Assembly (NCBI GenBank): GCA_027592025.1
Contig: JAQCIQ010000017.1
Span: 1 to 40,242 of the forward strand
Length of the DNA: 40,242 nucleotides
From: Bacteroidota bacterium
Lineage (GTDB): Bacteria > Bacteroidota > Bacteroidia > Flavobacteriales > Flavobacteriaceae
Reading direction: 5' to 3'
Shown: positions 25,701-35,300 of the stretch, in pieces
Layout of the letters: the number at the start of each line of letters is the position of its first letter
Position numbering within the stretch: position 1 is the first letter of the stretch
The notes under the pieces: model-generated
Database searches by the model: none
The model's input: the letters and a program-made list of their open reading frames with translations, nothing else
What the model was told of the DNA's origin: nothing
Program-made: the position numbers and the translations under genes

Positions 25701-26685
25701 ATACTTGGGTTGAAACTGAGGAACCATCATTACAGCACTCTGCAACGTTCTCAAAACTCATGACTAAAGTTCTGTTGGGAGCCGTACCTATAGTTTCATA
25801 ATAAATGGCTCCATTACCTCCCGGAGGATAGAGATCGGTCCAAGCAAAAGCAATAATATCACCCCACCCATTTTCAGTGGTCGGGAGATTTCTTCCAGAG
25901 CAACAGCCGCTACTGGTCGTTGGTGTAAATGATATAAAACCATTCGACGAAATGTAAAAATCTGAGTAGGTAGTACCGTAAAACTCAAAATCAAATCCAA
26001 TTGGAAGCGCTCCGCTAACTTCGTCATCATCCAAATAGACCGAAGATCCAGTGGATGAAATATCGGTCCAATTGTATGGTATTGTGGCATCTACATTGTA
26101 GGAGTTGATAATAGGTTCATGCGGATCAGTGCTTTGAGTATAAAATCTTGAAGATGGATCTGAAAAACCCGTTGGTGTTCCATTGTAAATTCCTTCTCTG
26201 TGAACTATAACTTGGTTGGCCATAGACACCCCATTGCCCTCCCAAGCATCCCCGGGATCAGTCAAGCAAATCCCCAACATATCGGTCACTTCACCACCAT
26301 AGGAAACGGTGACCACATCATCGCCATCAAATGTGAATGGATAGGAATAAAACATGGATCCGTTATTTTCTGTAATGATCCTCAACTGATAAGTATCATC
26401 TGTATCGACAGTAGTATCCGTTCCAATGACCAGGACTGCATTGGGAAGTAAAGTCCCCTCAGAAATAGTAAACTCAGCGGCACAATCTGCTCCGTCGTGT
26501 CCAATAGAAATCACCAAATTATTAGTTGAAAAATCTAAAAGATACCCGGAATTATTCCAAATTTCAATCCCGTTTGGAGCACTTCCTGCATTTGTTTCTA
26601 CGTATTCACTAATCACCTGTCCTAACGAACTTTGAAAGCCAAAAAATAGAAGAAAATAAGTTAATTTTTTAAAATTTCGAATCAT
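22717..26685 (-). CDS. Large type IX secreted surface protein with gliding-motility C-terminal domain
   Basis: 1322 residues. A signal peptide ([16 protein letters not shown]) is followed by a lamin-tail-like module ([19 protein letters not shown], about 24-150) and a beta region (about 200-395). Next come three tandem modules (about 401-533, 534-658, 675-817), each of the form WTG..I.F.K..YAD...NQD.IT..V.ITR...GI.N and ending [10 protein letters not shown]. Four HYR/Ig-like domains (about 825-1155) follow, then acidic thrombospondin-3-type calcium repeats (about 1159-1229). The type B sorting domain ([41 protein letters not shown]) closes the protein. It should be carried through the type IX system and held on the cell surface as an adhesin or enzyme scaffold. 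No catalytic motif is evident. It is co-transcribed with the PorP/SprF gene. Confidence 0.9.
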   Translation of the reverse strand: MIRNFKKLTYFLLFFGFQSSLGQVISEYVETNAGSAPNGIEIWNNSGYLLDFSTNNLVISIGHDGADCAAEFTISEGTLLPNAVLVIGTDTTVDTDDTYQLRIITENNGSMFYSYPFTFDGDDVVTVSYGGEVTDMLGICLTDPGDAWEGNGVSMANQVIVHREGIYNGTPTGFSDPSSRFYTQSTDPHEPIINSYNVDATIPYNWTDISSTGSSVYLDDDEVSGALPIGFDFEFYGTTYSDFYISSNGFISFTPTTSSGCCSGRNLPTTENGWGDIIAFAWTDLYPPGGNGAIYYETIGTAPNRTLVMSFENVAECCNDGSSVSTQVLLHETSQQIDIQTDFFNLPGRTTTMGIQGGNPRVASTLIGRNSTGFVLNDDAVRFSPSTPLDGFGTPPALRSPEQIIWDGPVIEFFKCDYADPFTAVNQDRITDNLWITRGNQQGLFNAVFQQNYNSGPAAGPAGTLWAQGNLQMDLSSLNFESWVDAVNSNPPGSVGQTYVVYSVFDDVYFEITFTQWTQNGDGGGFAYTRSTPRIWTGDAINFIKSNYADWTLPENQDYITDSVILTRGDTQSIFNIANESSYSAGAPSDTEWAVGSTDILPLLNFDTFVNTVENSPQSFIGIPLVLHLISDNLYLDVTLTSWTGGNNGGGFSYTRSTLNQFSTVVNDNNEITYEDLNIWTGNPITFEKLNYADFNLEQNQDRITETVWITRQNQQGIYNVNQENSYNYDISPSGTLWFWGNTSNFLTHPNNTIEFCNGQLTGGKRWVDWHGWYPPGMVGQEAVLYLVEDDAYLDIMFTSWTGYGEGGGFSYIRSTNCDYTDVTAPVVSLQSVTVTLDEQGVPSDFSASSFDNGTTDDNPISFSFETDPDLCSWIGTADVTVVVTDCAGNSASAIAPLTVIDPIGPTLEVQDVTIVLDENGQATISASEVITFTSDNCDMDGISIDGSFVIPDSTQFDISEFNCSHLGDNIVEVTITDSSGNQTTQNITVTVLNYEGEDTLPPIFTVVPQDVTISCDEAVEIGIVEAVDNICTNEVTISFEDTLINQNGNDYDIERLWTVSDPSGNFVTHLQIISVRDTTAPVVLTQDLEIEIGFNPFVELTVADIDNGSTDNCGIASMSISPSQFDCSMIGDNTVTLTVTDSSGNESTATAVVTVGACDSDEDGWLDLEDNCPTIANTDQADNDGDGIGDVCDDDDDNDGVVDDLDNCPMTYNPDQEDRDYDGLGDVCDVVEVNVMTAISPNGDGVHDAWVIYNIENHPNHDIKVYNRWGSEVFASRNYQNNWTGTSKNGGDLPDGTSYYYMIDLQGDGTVDLQGWLYISR
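22999..23211 (-). other. Thrombospondin type 3 calcium-binding repeats
   Basis: Coding segment of the large surface protein. It holds [42 protein letters not shown] and [11 protein letters not shown]: Asp-rich loops with paired cysteines, as in thrombospondin type 3 repeats. They are expected to bind Ca2+ and stiffen the stalk before the C-terminal sorting domain. Confidence 0.85.
24236..25484 (-). repeat. Three tandem ~130-residue modules in the surface protein
   Basis: Three copies read leftward at about 25484-25088, 25087-24713 and 24664-24236. They share NYAD, NQDxITD, WITRxNQQGxxN, GTLWxxG, PPGxVGQ and [19 protein letters not shown]. They differ enough to be old duplications. Only the third carries an added cysteine segment ([16 protein letters not shown]). 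Confidence 0.8.
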
Positions 26686-26974
26686 ATTAGATTTATTTAA
26701 ATGATTTTTAAGTATTGATAATAATGTTCCAAACTTAAGAAAATTATATTGATTTCATCAAACAATAATTCACACAATTCTTGCAACAATTTAACCAGAG
26801 CGTACAAGAAGCAATGAATTTTTTGGGAGATTGAGGTAAAAATGGCCGTCAATTAAATTGTTACTTTAAATCTGTGACATTTCGAAAAAGGAAGAATTAT
26901 ATATCTATAAGTCAATGTTTTACATTTACTTATTTGACGTGATTTCTAAAGTGAAGATTTTTATAAATACTATC
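26686..26974. other. Intergenic stretch upstream of the surface-protein operon
   Basis: About 290 AT-rich bases between the leftward surface-protein gene and the end of the DUF3575 gene. No gene, strong hairpin or exact TAnnTTTG element next to the ATG at 26685 was found. It presumably holds the promoter of the secretion operon. Confidence 0.4.
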
Positions 26975-27559
26975 CTAGCGCAGCTTGTAGGACACCATGA
27001 CTCCTGCCCGGTAGGGAAACCATTCGCCTCTTTTGTTGAAGTTTTTTGTGCCGTCATATCTCTCGCCAGTGGAAATCGAATAGCCTTTGTAATATCCCTG
27101 ATGAGACCCTCCACCGACAAAGCAATCAAGCATGATTTTTTCATTTATCGGGACTTGATAGCCCAATGTTCCTCCGAAAACCAGCCCAAAACCCTTCTGA
27201 TACTGATCGGAATTGATATAGTTCCACTTTTGAAGGTTATAGGCCGTTCCACCGACATGCCCTCCGAAATAGAAGCCGTTGTGTTTTGAACTAAAATGAT
27301 GACGGTATTCAACAATCGCCAAAACAAATTGTCTTGGTTTTCCTTGAATGGATTTCCACGGCGACCCCATGATGTCAAATTGAACGGTCGAAAACTCTCC
27401 CACCCCTTTTTCAATTCCAATGTGAGGTAGTCCTAATAGGGTGGACATGGCGTTGCCTTTAATGTAGGCTTGGCCAACGGTGTTGCCTGTTGTCATCAAC
27501 AAAGCTGCCAAAGCAATTAGGTTTCGGATCAACAAACAGGTATTCCCAATTCGAGCCAT
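26975..27559 (-). CDS. DUF3575-family outer-membrane protein
   Basis: 194 residues with a signal peptide (IALAALLMTTGNTVGQ). The family pattern is visible. First KGNAMSTLLGLPHIGIEKGVGEFSTVQFD (K-N ... N/H-x-G-x-E), then an aromatic W.S..G..RQFV.A..EYRHHF, then GFYFGGHVGGTAYNL and the closing glycine-rich strands YQKGFGLVFGGTLGYQVPI and LDCFVGGGSHQGYY. These are alternating strands of a small outer-membrane barrel of unknown function, widespread in Bacteroidota. An exact -7 element lies 19 bases upstream. A stand-alone gene. Confidence 0.75.
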   Translation of the reverse strand: MARIGNTCLLIRNLIALAALLMTTGNTVGQAYIKGNAMSTLLGLPHIGIEKGVGEFSTVQFDIMGSPWKSIQGKPRQFVLAIVEYRHHFSSKHNGFYFGGHVGGTAYNLQKWNYINSDQYQKGFGLVFGGTLGYQVPINEKIMLDCFVGGGSHQGYYKGYSISTGERYDGTKNFNKRGEWFPYRAGVMVSYKLR

Positions 27560-27578
27560 AGAATGGGTTTTTGATGAT

Positions 27579-27586
27579 CAAAGATA
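27579..27586 (-). promoter_or_regulatory. -7 promoter element of the DUF3575 gene
   Basis: Read leftward, TATCTTTG is an exact TAnnTTTG match 19 bases before the ATG at 27559. A TTG lies 16 bases further upstream, close to the usual -33/-7 spacing. Confidence 0.6.
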
Positions 27587-27647
27587 CGCCTTCAAATGGA
27601 GACAATCTGTTAGCCAGAAATGAAATCAGATTGGTTATTGGAGTATT

Positions 27648-28526
27648 TTATCGTTCGGTTTCCATGGCATTATAAATTCTGAGGATGGTTAGTCCAAAGA
27701 GAACGCTAGAAACAATTAGCAAAATGTTGGCCAATCCAGTAGTGCCGAAAGACAATCTTATTAAAATTGTGCAAATTACAAATCCTGTATTTCTAACGAG
27801 TTGACTGTAGCGCTCCGTATATTGAAAAGACAACAACAAAATAAACACATCAGCCAGAATGAGTATGGTAAAAAATTCATTGTAAAATACGGCATTGATA
27901 TCGGGTAAAACCGTCTCATTGTGAGGCACGCCAAAAAGTACACCAAGCCAATTGACAGCGGAATAGATTGAAGTTATAATCAATACGGGGAGTAGGATTA
28001 AACTGATGGCCTTTTTTGAACTCACAAAACGTTTTAACCTCTCGTTGACGGGAACCTTGGGCAGTTTTTTCTGATAATAGTTGAAAAGGAATATTAAAAA
28101 ATAGATCAACAGGACCCCTAACAAGTCATAAACGAGTTGTCGATTGGCGGCTTCGTCAAGCCAATTCACATTCAAATCAATTTTCGGAATGTCTCCAAAA
28201 ATACGACGAATGAGAATTAGAGAAATGATTTCAAATTGTTTGGACACTGCTGTGGTAAAAGAACGGGGCAAGTAGACTATCAAAAGGTATATTTCATAGA
28301 CCAGAATGATAGAAAAAGGAGTGTATATGGCTGAGATTGGATCGTCCAACAATTGCGATTCGAGTTCAAAGTGAAAAAGATGGAACTTTTTGGAATAAAT
28401 GAGCACAAGATGCAGCACAAATCCAAATAGCGACAACCAAAGTGTGACTCGTTCAATCAATTTTTGATTGACTTCAGAGAATATTCTGCCGAAAAGTGCG
28501 TCAAAGAATGATAGAGTCCTGCTCAT
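27648..28526 (-). CDS. Integral membrane protein of unknown function
   Basis: 292 residues with about seven hydrophobic helices and no signal peptide. Two halves look alike: FSIILVYEIYLLIVYLP...ISLILIRRIFGDI (about residues 72-114) and FFTILILADVFILLL...FVICTILIRLSFGTT (about 214-262). Each is a long helix, an aromatic/basic loop and a second helix ending ILIRxxFG. The positively charged ends (ILIRR, ILIRL) recall voltage-sensor helices, but spacing and count do not match a canonical S4. I do not recognise the family. It is a single gene, with the SOUL gene divergent 160 bases away. Confidence 0.65.
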   Translation of the reverse strand: MSRTLSFFDALFGRIFSEVNQKLIERVTLWLSLFGFVLHLVLIYSKKFHLFHFELESQLLDDPISAIYTPFSIILVYEIYLLIVYLPRSFTTAVSKQFEIISLILIRRIFGDIPKIDLNVNWLDEAANRQLVYDLLGVLLIYFLIFLFNYYQKKLPKVPVNERLKRFVSSKKAISLILLPVLIITSIYSAVNWLGVLFGVPHNETVLPDINAVFYNEFFTILILADVFILLLSFQYTERYSQLVRNTGFVICTILIRLSFGTTGLANILLIVSSVLFGLTILRIYNAMETER

Positions 28527-28662
28527 GATTCGCTTTGTTTGTAGGTAGGGTCGAACATTGGAGAAATGGAGCAGCTGTATTCAAATGTAAACCATTAAAG
28601 TCTAATAATTAGCTCAATAGCTCAAAAATTGAAAAAAAGAAAAGGCACTTTTCTATTATTTG

Positions 28663-28670
28663 TAAGTTTG
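28663..28670 (+). promoter_or_regulatory. -7 promoter element of the SOUL gene
   Basis: TAAGTTTG is an exact TAnnTTTG match 16 bases before the ATG at 28687. Confidence 0.6.
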
Positions 28671-28686
28671 CCAAACAAATACCGCT

Positions 28687-29232
28687 ATGAGCTTCCGTCT
28701 GAAAATTGTGATGCTTGCTTCAATAACCTTTTACACGACTATGGGACAGAAATATGAAACACAACCATTTCGAGTGGTCAAAAACTTGCAAGGCCTTGAA
28801 ATAAGGTATTACCCCCCTGTAATGAAAATTCAATCGGACAACAACTTTGGCGCTTTGTTTGGTTACATTTCTGGCAAAAACCAAGACAAGGCCAAAATAG
28901 CCATGACAACCCCAGTTTACATGAAAGATTTTGATGGACAAGAGGTTATGGAGTTTGTTTTGCCCAATTCGTTTAAGTCCGTTAACACTCCAGCACCCGA
29001 ATCTCCAGGAGTTAGGGTGTTTGAATCCAAACCAGGCTATTTTATTGCGATTGGCTTTGGGGGTTACGCCAAAGAAAAATCCAAAGTAAAGCAAACCGAA
29101 AGGTTAATTGCATTGGCCAAGCAACACCAGTTGAAGCTCATTGGCAAACCCCTGTTATTGGTTTATAACTCTCCCTTTCGATTCTTCAATCGCAAGAATG
29201 AAATGCTTTTTGAAATAGCCTATCAGGAATAG
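28687..29232 (+). CDS. Exported SOUL-family heme-binding-like protein
   Basis: 181 residues with a signal peptide (IVMLASITFYTTMGQ). The SOUL/HBP signature runs through the protein: ETQPFRVVKNLQGLEIRYYPPV, FGALFGYISGKNQ, KIAMTTPVYMK (the conserved K-I-x-M-T-x-P-V), MEFVLPNSF and PGVRVFESKPGYFIAIGFGGYA. The closing region is LIGKPLLLVYNSPFRFFNRKNEMLFEI. Animal members bind heme or tetrapyrroles; bacterial exported members have no settled role. It has its own promoter and no close co-directional neighbour. The 220 bases after it show no gene. Confidence 0.87.
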   Translation: MSFRLKIVMLASITFYTTMGQKYETQPFRVVKNLQGLEIRYYPPVMKIQSDNNFGALFGYISGKNQDKAKIAMTTPVYMKDFDGQEVMEFVLPNSFKSVNTPAPESPGVRVFESKPGYFIAIGFGGYAKEKSKVKQTERLIALAKQHQLKLIGKPLLLVYNSPFRFFNRKNEMLFEIAYQE

Positions 29233-29452
29233 CGCATTAGAGCGGATCGTTTTAACCGAAGAATTGTCTTTTCAACTAATGCTCAGGTTGCGTTGACCTT
29301 AGTTTGGCCAGCATCTGAAATTGTAATCTCACCCACCCACAGGCACATGCATTAGGTGGCTTTAATTTGGTTTAATTCTTTAAATGACATTTTAGTTATT
29401 TTTATCCAATCATATTTTTTTTACCCAATAGGGATACTTAGCTTTATCCTTT

Positions 29453-30934
29453 ATGAAAACAAAGGCCAAACTGAGCAGGCAAATGGGGCTCATCGCTGTT
29501 ATTGCAACAGGGGTGTCGTCCATGGTTGGGGCATCCATTAACGTGGTGCCCTTTATGATTCACAGAAGCGTGCCTTCTATTGGGCCTTATGTACTTTTGG
29601 CTTTTGTATTTGCCGCTATTCCGGCGTTGTTCGCTGGTTTGGCCTATGCCATACTGTCCTCGGCCATGCCAAGGGCTGGAGGTAGTTATCTCTACGCGAG
29701 CAGAGGGCTCAATCCCTATTTGGGATTTGTGGCAAGTTTTTCTCAATGGTTTGGACTATCTATAGTGATAGGTGTCATTGCCTATATTTCCATTCCGTTT
29801 TTAAGAGACATCGCCTATAGTGCTGAGTTCTTTTGGATATCGGATTTTCTTGATCAACCTTGGATCAGAGTGGGGCTGGGATTGAGTTTAATCTGGAGCT
29901 TTGTTTACCTTAATATTAAGGGGATCAAAGCCTACACCAAGTTGCTCATCCCTATGGTCATCGTCATATTTTGTCTGGGTAGCATTGTTATTTTTTCTGG
30001 GCTTTTCTACAATACCTCCGACTTTTTGGATGCCCTTGAAACCAAAGAAAATATGGTTCACCTGATAACTCCAGATCCTGAATTTGAGTGGTCGGTATTT
30101 TTATCTGCCGCAGCCATATTATTTTCTAGTTTTATCGGATTTGATGCCATTGCCCAGACAGGAAGCGAAGCCAAAAATCCCACTAGGAATCTGCCATTAG
30201 CCATACTAGTGGCTATTATAGGGGTTGGATTGTTTTACTTTCTTTTTACGGCCTCCGTCTATCATATAGTACCTTGGAGCTATGTAGCCGAACAAGCCTT
30301 GCAAAAAGACATCACCGCTCCGGGGTTGCTCAGTTTGATACTGCCCAGCGGACTGGATATTCTCATTTTATTTGGTGCGGCAGTAGCCCTAATCAATGAC
30401 CTTCCTGCCATGTTGCTTTCTGTCTCTCGTTTGATGTTTGCTTGGGCTAAAGACGGTATTTTTCCTGAAAGTATCACTGCCATTCATACCAAGAATAATA
30501 CCCCATACATTGCCCTCATTGTGGCGGGACTCATGTCTAGCGTTGGGGTTTTGGGATCGCATTTTGCAGGTGATTTTTTTCTTGGCATTGACATCATGGT
30601 CACTTCCATGTTGGTCAATTTTCTATTGATGTGTGTGACTCTACTGACCATCAAACGCCGAAATCCTGAGCTGTCAAATGACATCACAATTTTGAAAAAC
30701 AGGGGACTTCAACTCTTTGTTGGATGGGCAGGCGTGTTTTTTTTAACGGGATTTTTAACCATACATTTATATAAAGATATGAGCAGTACTGTCACAGCAT
30801 GGTACTTTCACTCCACCTATGTTTGGCTCATGGTCATGGGAATGGCGAGTTTAGTATTCCTCTACAAATGGGTTAAACTGAGAAAACAACATGGCTCAAT
30901 GGGAGATCATTTTAAAACTTTACCAACCGAATAA
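29453..30934 (+). CDS. APC-family amino-acid permease
   Basis: 493 residues with about 12 membrane helices. The first helix has the family form GLIAVIATGVSSMVGASINVVPF, here with SSMVG in place of the usual GxIIG. Further signatures are AMPRAGGSYLYASRGLNPYLGFVASF at helices 2-3 and SSFIGFDAIAQTGSEAKNPTRNLPLAI at helix 6 and the following loop (the GFE/D...EAKNP motif). A proton-coupled amino-acid or amine importer is likely, substrate unknown. The next gene starts 2 bases after the stop, so the permease and the aldo/keto reductase-RidA fusion very likely handle the same compound. Confidence 0.85.
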   Translation: MKTKAKLSRQMGLIAVIATGVSSMVGASINVVPFMIHRSVPSIGPYVLLAFVFAAIPALFAGLAYAILSSAMPRAGGSYLYASRGLNPYLGFVASFSQWFGLSIVIGVIAYISIPFLRDIAYSAEFFWISDFLDQPWIRVGLGLSLIWSFVYLNIKGIKAYTKLLIPMVIVIFCLGSIVIFSGLFYNTSDFLDALETKENMVHLITPDPEFEWSVFLSAAAILFSSFIGFDAIAQTGSEAKNPTRNLPLAILVAIIGVGLFYFLFTASVYHIVPWSYVAEQALQKDITAPGLLSLILPSGLDILILFGAAVALINDLPAMLLSVSRLMFAWAKDGIFPESITAIHTKNNTPYIALIVAGLMSSVGVLGSHFAGDFFLGIDIMVTSMLVNFLLMCVTLLTIKRRNPELSNDITILKNRGLQLFVGWAGVFFLTGFLTIHLYKDMSSTVTAWYFHSTYVWLMVMGMASLVFLYKWVKLRKQHGSMGDHFKTLPTE

Positions 30935-30936
30935 GC

Positions 30937-32385
30937 ATGAAAAAACAAGCCCATTTGTCGACGAGCCTCTCCGTACCCAGATTGATCATCGGGCTATGGC
31001 AAATTGCAGATATGGAAAAGGAACGTCAACTCAATCCCCTTGATACCGCTGCCTTCATGAACAAGTATGTTGACGCTGGATTCACTGCTTTCGATATGGC
31101 CGATCACTATGGGTCGAGCGAAATCATAGCCGGAGTTTGTAAAAACAATCATCCAAACAGTTTGAGCATAAATTTGTTTACCAAGTGGGTTCCAAAGCCA
31201 GGGTCAATTGATAAAAATGAGGTCAGGAAAGCCGTTCAAACTGCCCTTGATCGCATGCAACAAACCTCCCTGGACATGATGCAGTTTCATGCCTGGCACT
31301 ATCCCGATCCAAGCTGGTTAGATGCTCTGATTTTCTTGAAAGAATTGAAGGAAGAAGGACTGATCCGACACATAGGGGTAACCAATTTTGATGCACATCA
31401 TTTGAGAATTGCACTTGGCCATGGCATTCCTATAGTCAGCAATCAAATATCTCATTCGGTGATAGACCGTCGAGCTTTGGGCGCCATGAAAGAAGTTTGC
31501 GAACAATACAACGTGAAACTTTTGGCCTATGGCACATTGGCAGGAGGGTTTCTTTCTGACCGGTGGTTGGGACGAGACGAACCTGCCATGAAAGAATTGC
31601 AGACTTGGTCGCAAATGAAATACAAGCGGTTTATCGACGCCACGGGAGGATGGCAAAAATTTCAAAATATTTTAAAGGTCTTAGACCATATCGCTCAAAA
31701 ACACCAGACTTCCCTTGCCAATATTGCGAGCCGATTTGTGCTCGAAAACCCAAATGTAGCAGCGGTAATTGTCGGCGCGAGACTTGGTGAAAACGCCCAT
31801 ATCGCAGACCACCAAAAGCTATTGGAACTCGAATTAGATGAATCGGAGGTGAACTCGATTGAAGAGGCCATTGCTCAACTTACCCCCGTTCCCGGAAATT
31901 GTGGCGACGAGTACCGCAAGCCACCATTTTTGACTGCTTCAGGTGACCTCAGCCATCATTTGGACAAGATTCCACGAGTGTACCAGCCTGTGAGCATGTC
32001 CGAACAGCGTGAACAAGTGTACAGCGGAACAGTTTGGGAAGGTTTTGCCGGCTATTCTAGAGCTGTTAAAAAAGGTAATCGCATTTTGGTTTCTGGAACC
32101 ACCGCCACTCATGGCAATTTATTGGTAGGAGGCCATGACGCAGGTGCGCAAGCGCATTTTGTCATAGATAAAATCGAAGCAGCCATCGAATCCTTGGGAG
32201 GTTCGCTAAAAGATGTCGTTAGAACACGAGTGTTTGTCAACAACATCAATGACTGGGAAGCCGTGGCTCGTGCCCATGGCCACCGCTTTAAAGGTATAGA
32301 CCCCGCTAATACCCTTGTCCAAGCCCAGCTTGTCGGTGAAGGTTATTTGGTAGAAATTGAAGCCGAAGCCATGCTCGACTCCTAA
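30937..32385 (+). CDS. Aldo/keto reductase fused to a RidA-like domain
   Basis: 482 residues. Residues 1 to about 330 form an aldo/keto reductase with the full catalytic tetrad: Asp53 and Tyr58 (FDMADHYGSSE), Lys83 (FTKW) and His118 (QFHAWHY). IGVTNF and QISHSV support this, and IVGARLGEN fits the NADPH site. Residues about 360-482 form a RidA/YjgF domain (GNRILVSGTTATHG; GGSLKDVVRTRVFVNNINDW; YLVEIEAEAML). Where E. coli RidA has P-A-R-S-C, with the arginine needed for imine hydrolysis, this protein has PANTL (456-460), so classical 2-aminoacrylate deaminase activity is unlikely. Fusion implies a shared pathway: reduction of a carbonyl and handling of an imine or related intermediate. It is coupled to the permease gene upstream and converges on the next gene with a 10-base gap. 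Confidence 0.87.
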   Translation: MKKQAHLSTSLSVPRLIIGLWQIADMEKERQLNPLDTAAFMNKYVDAGFTAFDMADHYGSSEIIAGVCKNNHPNSLSINLFTKWVPKPGSIDKNEVRKAVQTALDRMQQTSLDMMQFHAWHYPDPSWLDALIFLKELKEEGLIRHIGVTNFDAHHLRIALGHGIPIVSNQISHSVIDRRALGAMKEVCEQYNVKLLAYGTLAGGFLSDRWLGRDEPAMKELQTWSQMKYKRFIDATGGWQKFQNILKVLDHIAQKHQTSLANIASRFVLENPNVAAVIVGARLGENAHIADHQKLLELELDESEVNSIEEAIAQLTPVPGNCGDEYRKPPFLTASGDLSHHLDKIPRVYQPVSMSEQREQVYSGTVWEGFAGYSRAVKKGNRILVSGTTATHGNLLVGGHDAGAQAHFVIDKIEAAIESLGGSLKDVVRTRVFVNNINDWEAVARAHGHRFKGIDPANTLVQAQLVGEGYLVEIEAEAMLDS

Positions 32386-32395
32386 AATCCTCTGT

Positions 32396-35300
32396 TTATT
32401 TCTTGAATTTGACCCATTCTTGGCGCTCGAACTGAGTTACGGCTTTTTCGAATTCCTTAACCAATTGTTCGGCCAGATCAACTCTCTTCCAATCTTGAAC
32501 TGAAGGAACCGTCATCCGTGATGAACTCGCCTTGAGGGCTTGTTCAACGGCTGAATAGGCAGTTATTTTTGAACTCTGCCATGCCCCGACCTGTCGGTCG
32601 ACCGGTTTGTCCAAAGTTTTTAGATTGAGCGCAGTCAATTGGGACTGTAAGTTCTTTAATACCGTTTTGCTCTTTTCATTTGTCGCACGCCTCTGTTCCA
32701 AGGCATCTTGCTTTTCCTTTATCTCCTTATTCCATGCTTCGGTTTTTCCCAGCAAGTAGGACAACTTCACCACCTGATCATTCACCGCTTTTTGATAGCG
32801 ATACAATTCCAAGTCTACAGTATTCTCTATTTCAAAACGAGGGTCGGCAACGATCTCAACAGTACTCAAGCTGGTTTGGCCTCGGTATTGGAACTTGAGG
32901 GTATAAACCCCTGGGAGAACAGGAATCCCGCGGGATTCTTCATGCACCCAAGATCCGGGAAGATAGGTTGGTTTTTCATCCAAATTCCAGATCAAATAAT
33001 TCAACCCTCTGTTAAGCCCTGTTCCTGAAACGGTATTGACGAACTGTCCTTTGGCGTCCTCTATGGTAACCGTGATGGAATCATTTTCTTGAGGTTCAGT
33101 AGCAAGAAATACTGGTAATTCGGCCTTTTGAAAAACCCTGTTCTCGCCTTCGAAAGTCGTGTGAAACCCTGTCCAAATATTCCCAGGAGGCGCAATAAAT
33201 AACCCTTTGACTTGGACCACCTCATTGACCGGCAAAGCCGTTATACTTTGAGTCGGTTTATTGGCCATAAGATACCGCAAGCTGGTTAAGTCGTCCATTA
33301 CCCAAATAGCTCTGCCAAATGTCCCTATTACTAAAGCAGATTCCTTTTCTTGAATGACCAAATCCATGGTCGAAACACTCGGAAATCCGTTTTTAACTTG
33401 AGTCCAATCGTCACCTTGATTGGCACTCATCCAAAGGCCGTTTTCTGTGCCCAAAAAGAGCAGGTTTGGTTCTACAGGATCTTGGACAAACGACAAAGCA
33501 TAGCCTTTGACGTCCATATTATCGACTACTCTAAACCAAGTTTCTCCAAAGTCATCTGTTCTGAACAAATAGGGCGCATAGTCTCCTTGACGGTAATTGT
33601 TAACGACCAGCCAAGCCGTTTGCTCGTCGTAGCGAGAGGCATGAATACGCGCAATCCAAGACCCTTCAGGTAGGCCCTTTACGTTGGCTGTCAAATTAGT
33701 CCAAGTTTTGCCGGAGTCACGGGTCAACTGCACCTGGCCGTCGTCGGTTCCCACCCAAAGGAGGTTCTTGTTCGAATGACTGGGAGCAATAGCCAAAATG
33801 CTGTTGTAGTTTTCTGCACCTGAGATGTCCAACGTCAACCCACCGTAATCCCCCTTTTGATGTTCCGGATTATTCGTAGACAAATCAGGAGAAATGATGG
33901 TCCAATTGGCGCCTTTGTCGACCGATTGATGCACATACTGTGAGCCATAATAAACTGTGTGGTCATCGTGGGGATCTTTGGCAAATCCAGCATTCCAATT
34001 GAAACGCAAAGGGGCATCAATCTCGGTTGATTGTGGCGCAATGCTTTGGTAATAACCACTTACTTTATCGTATCGGTACAAATCGCCATTTTGGGAAGTT
34101 CCAAAACCAAACCGCGAATTGCCTTTATCGGGTGAGATGTAAAACCCATCTCCACCAACCAAGTACTGCCAGTACAAGGTGCGAATTCCTCCTCTTTTCC
34201 AAGTATAGGCAGGACCAGACCAATTGCCATTGTCTTGCATGCCGCCATACACGTTAAAAGGCGTGTCGTAGTCCACATTGATGTGATAGAATTGGGCCAC
34301 AGGAATATTTTCAGGAAAATACCAACTCGCACCGTGATCATAGGTGATGCCCAAGCCGCCATCGCCGCCAATAATAAAGTGTTGAGCATCCTTGGGGTTG
34401 ATCCACATGGCGTGAAAATCGGCGTGGATGCCTTTGGTTTCATCGGCAGGAATCATCGGTTTGGGGTCAAAATTCTTGCCTCCATCATAACTCACCGACA
34501 GTGGTTGATAGATGTTGTAGAGTCGGTCGGGATTTTCGGAATCGACGGCAAGGTCTTGAAAATAGAAAGGCCGATTGTTGGTGAATTTTGGGTTGTCATT
34601 GATGACCACCCAAGTTTGTCCGCCATCCTCACTGCGGTAAAGCAAATTTTTCTGTGCTTCTATTTTTGCATACATGCGGTTAGAGTTGCTCGGTGCTATG
34701 GCCAATCCTATTCTTCCCAATTCTCCCTCGGGAAGTCCAGAGCTAGAGTCCAATTTTTTCCATGACAAGCCCCTGTCGCCACTATAGTACAAGCCAGAAC
34801 CAGGGCCTCCAGAGACAAACGAAAAAGGGGTTCTTCGGTGGTCATACATTGCAGCAAACATTCTATTAGCGTTATTTGGATCGACCACGAAGTCTCCAAT
34901 ACCAGAGGTGCTGTTGGTGTACAGCACCTTTTCCCAATGTTGTCCTCCGTCAGATGTTTTGTATAGCCCGCGATCTTCATTGGGGGTAAATGGATCACCC
35001 AATGCACCGACGAAAACAGTCTGATCATCCAAGGGATCAATCCAAATGCGGTGGATGGTTTTTGTTGCTTCCAACCCCAAGTGTTGCCAAGTTTTTCCTC
35101 CGTCATTACTTTTGAATATTCCCATTCCCAAATTCATAGAATTACGGGGATTGCCTTCTCCAGTGCCTACCCAAATCACTTTTGGGTCACTTTGCTGAAT
35201 GGCCAATGCGCCAATATTTTGAGTCGGTTGTTCATCAAAAACAGGAGTCCAAGCCGAACCGCCATTTTCCGATTTCCAAACCCCACCAGAAGCAGCCCCG

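Noticed and set aside
27648-28526. Voltage-gated channel
   Set aside because: Arginines at helix ends occur, but not in the every-third-residue S4 pattern, and there is no pore loop.
29233-29452. Possible small gene between the SOUL and permease genes
   Set aside because: Only short runs closed by stops; no start, signal peptide or promoter.
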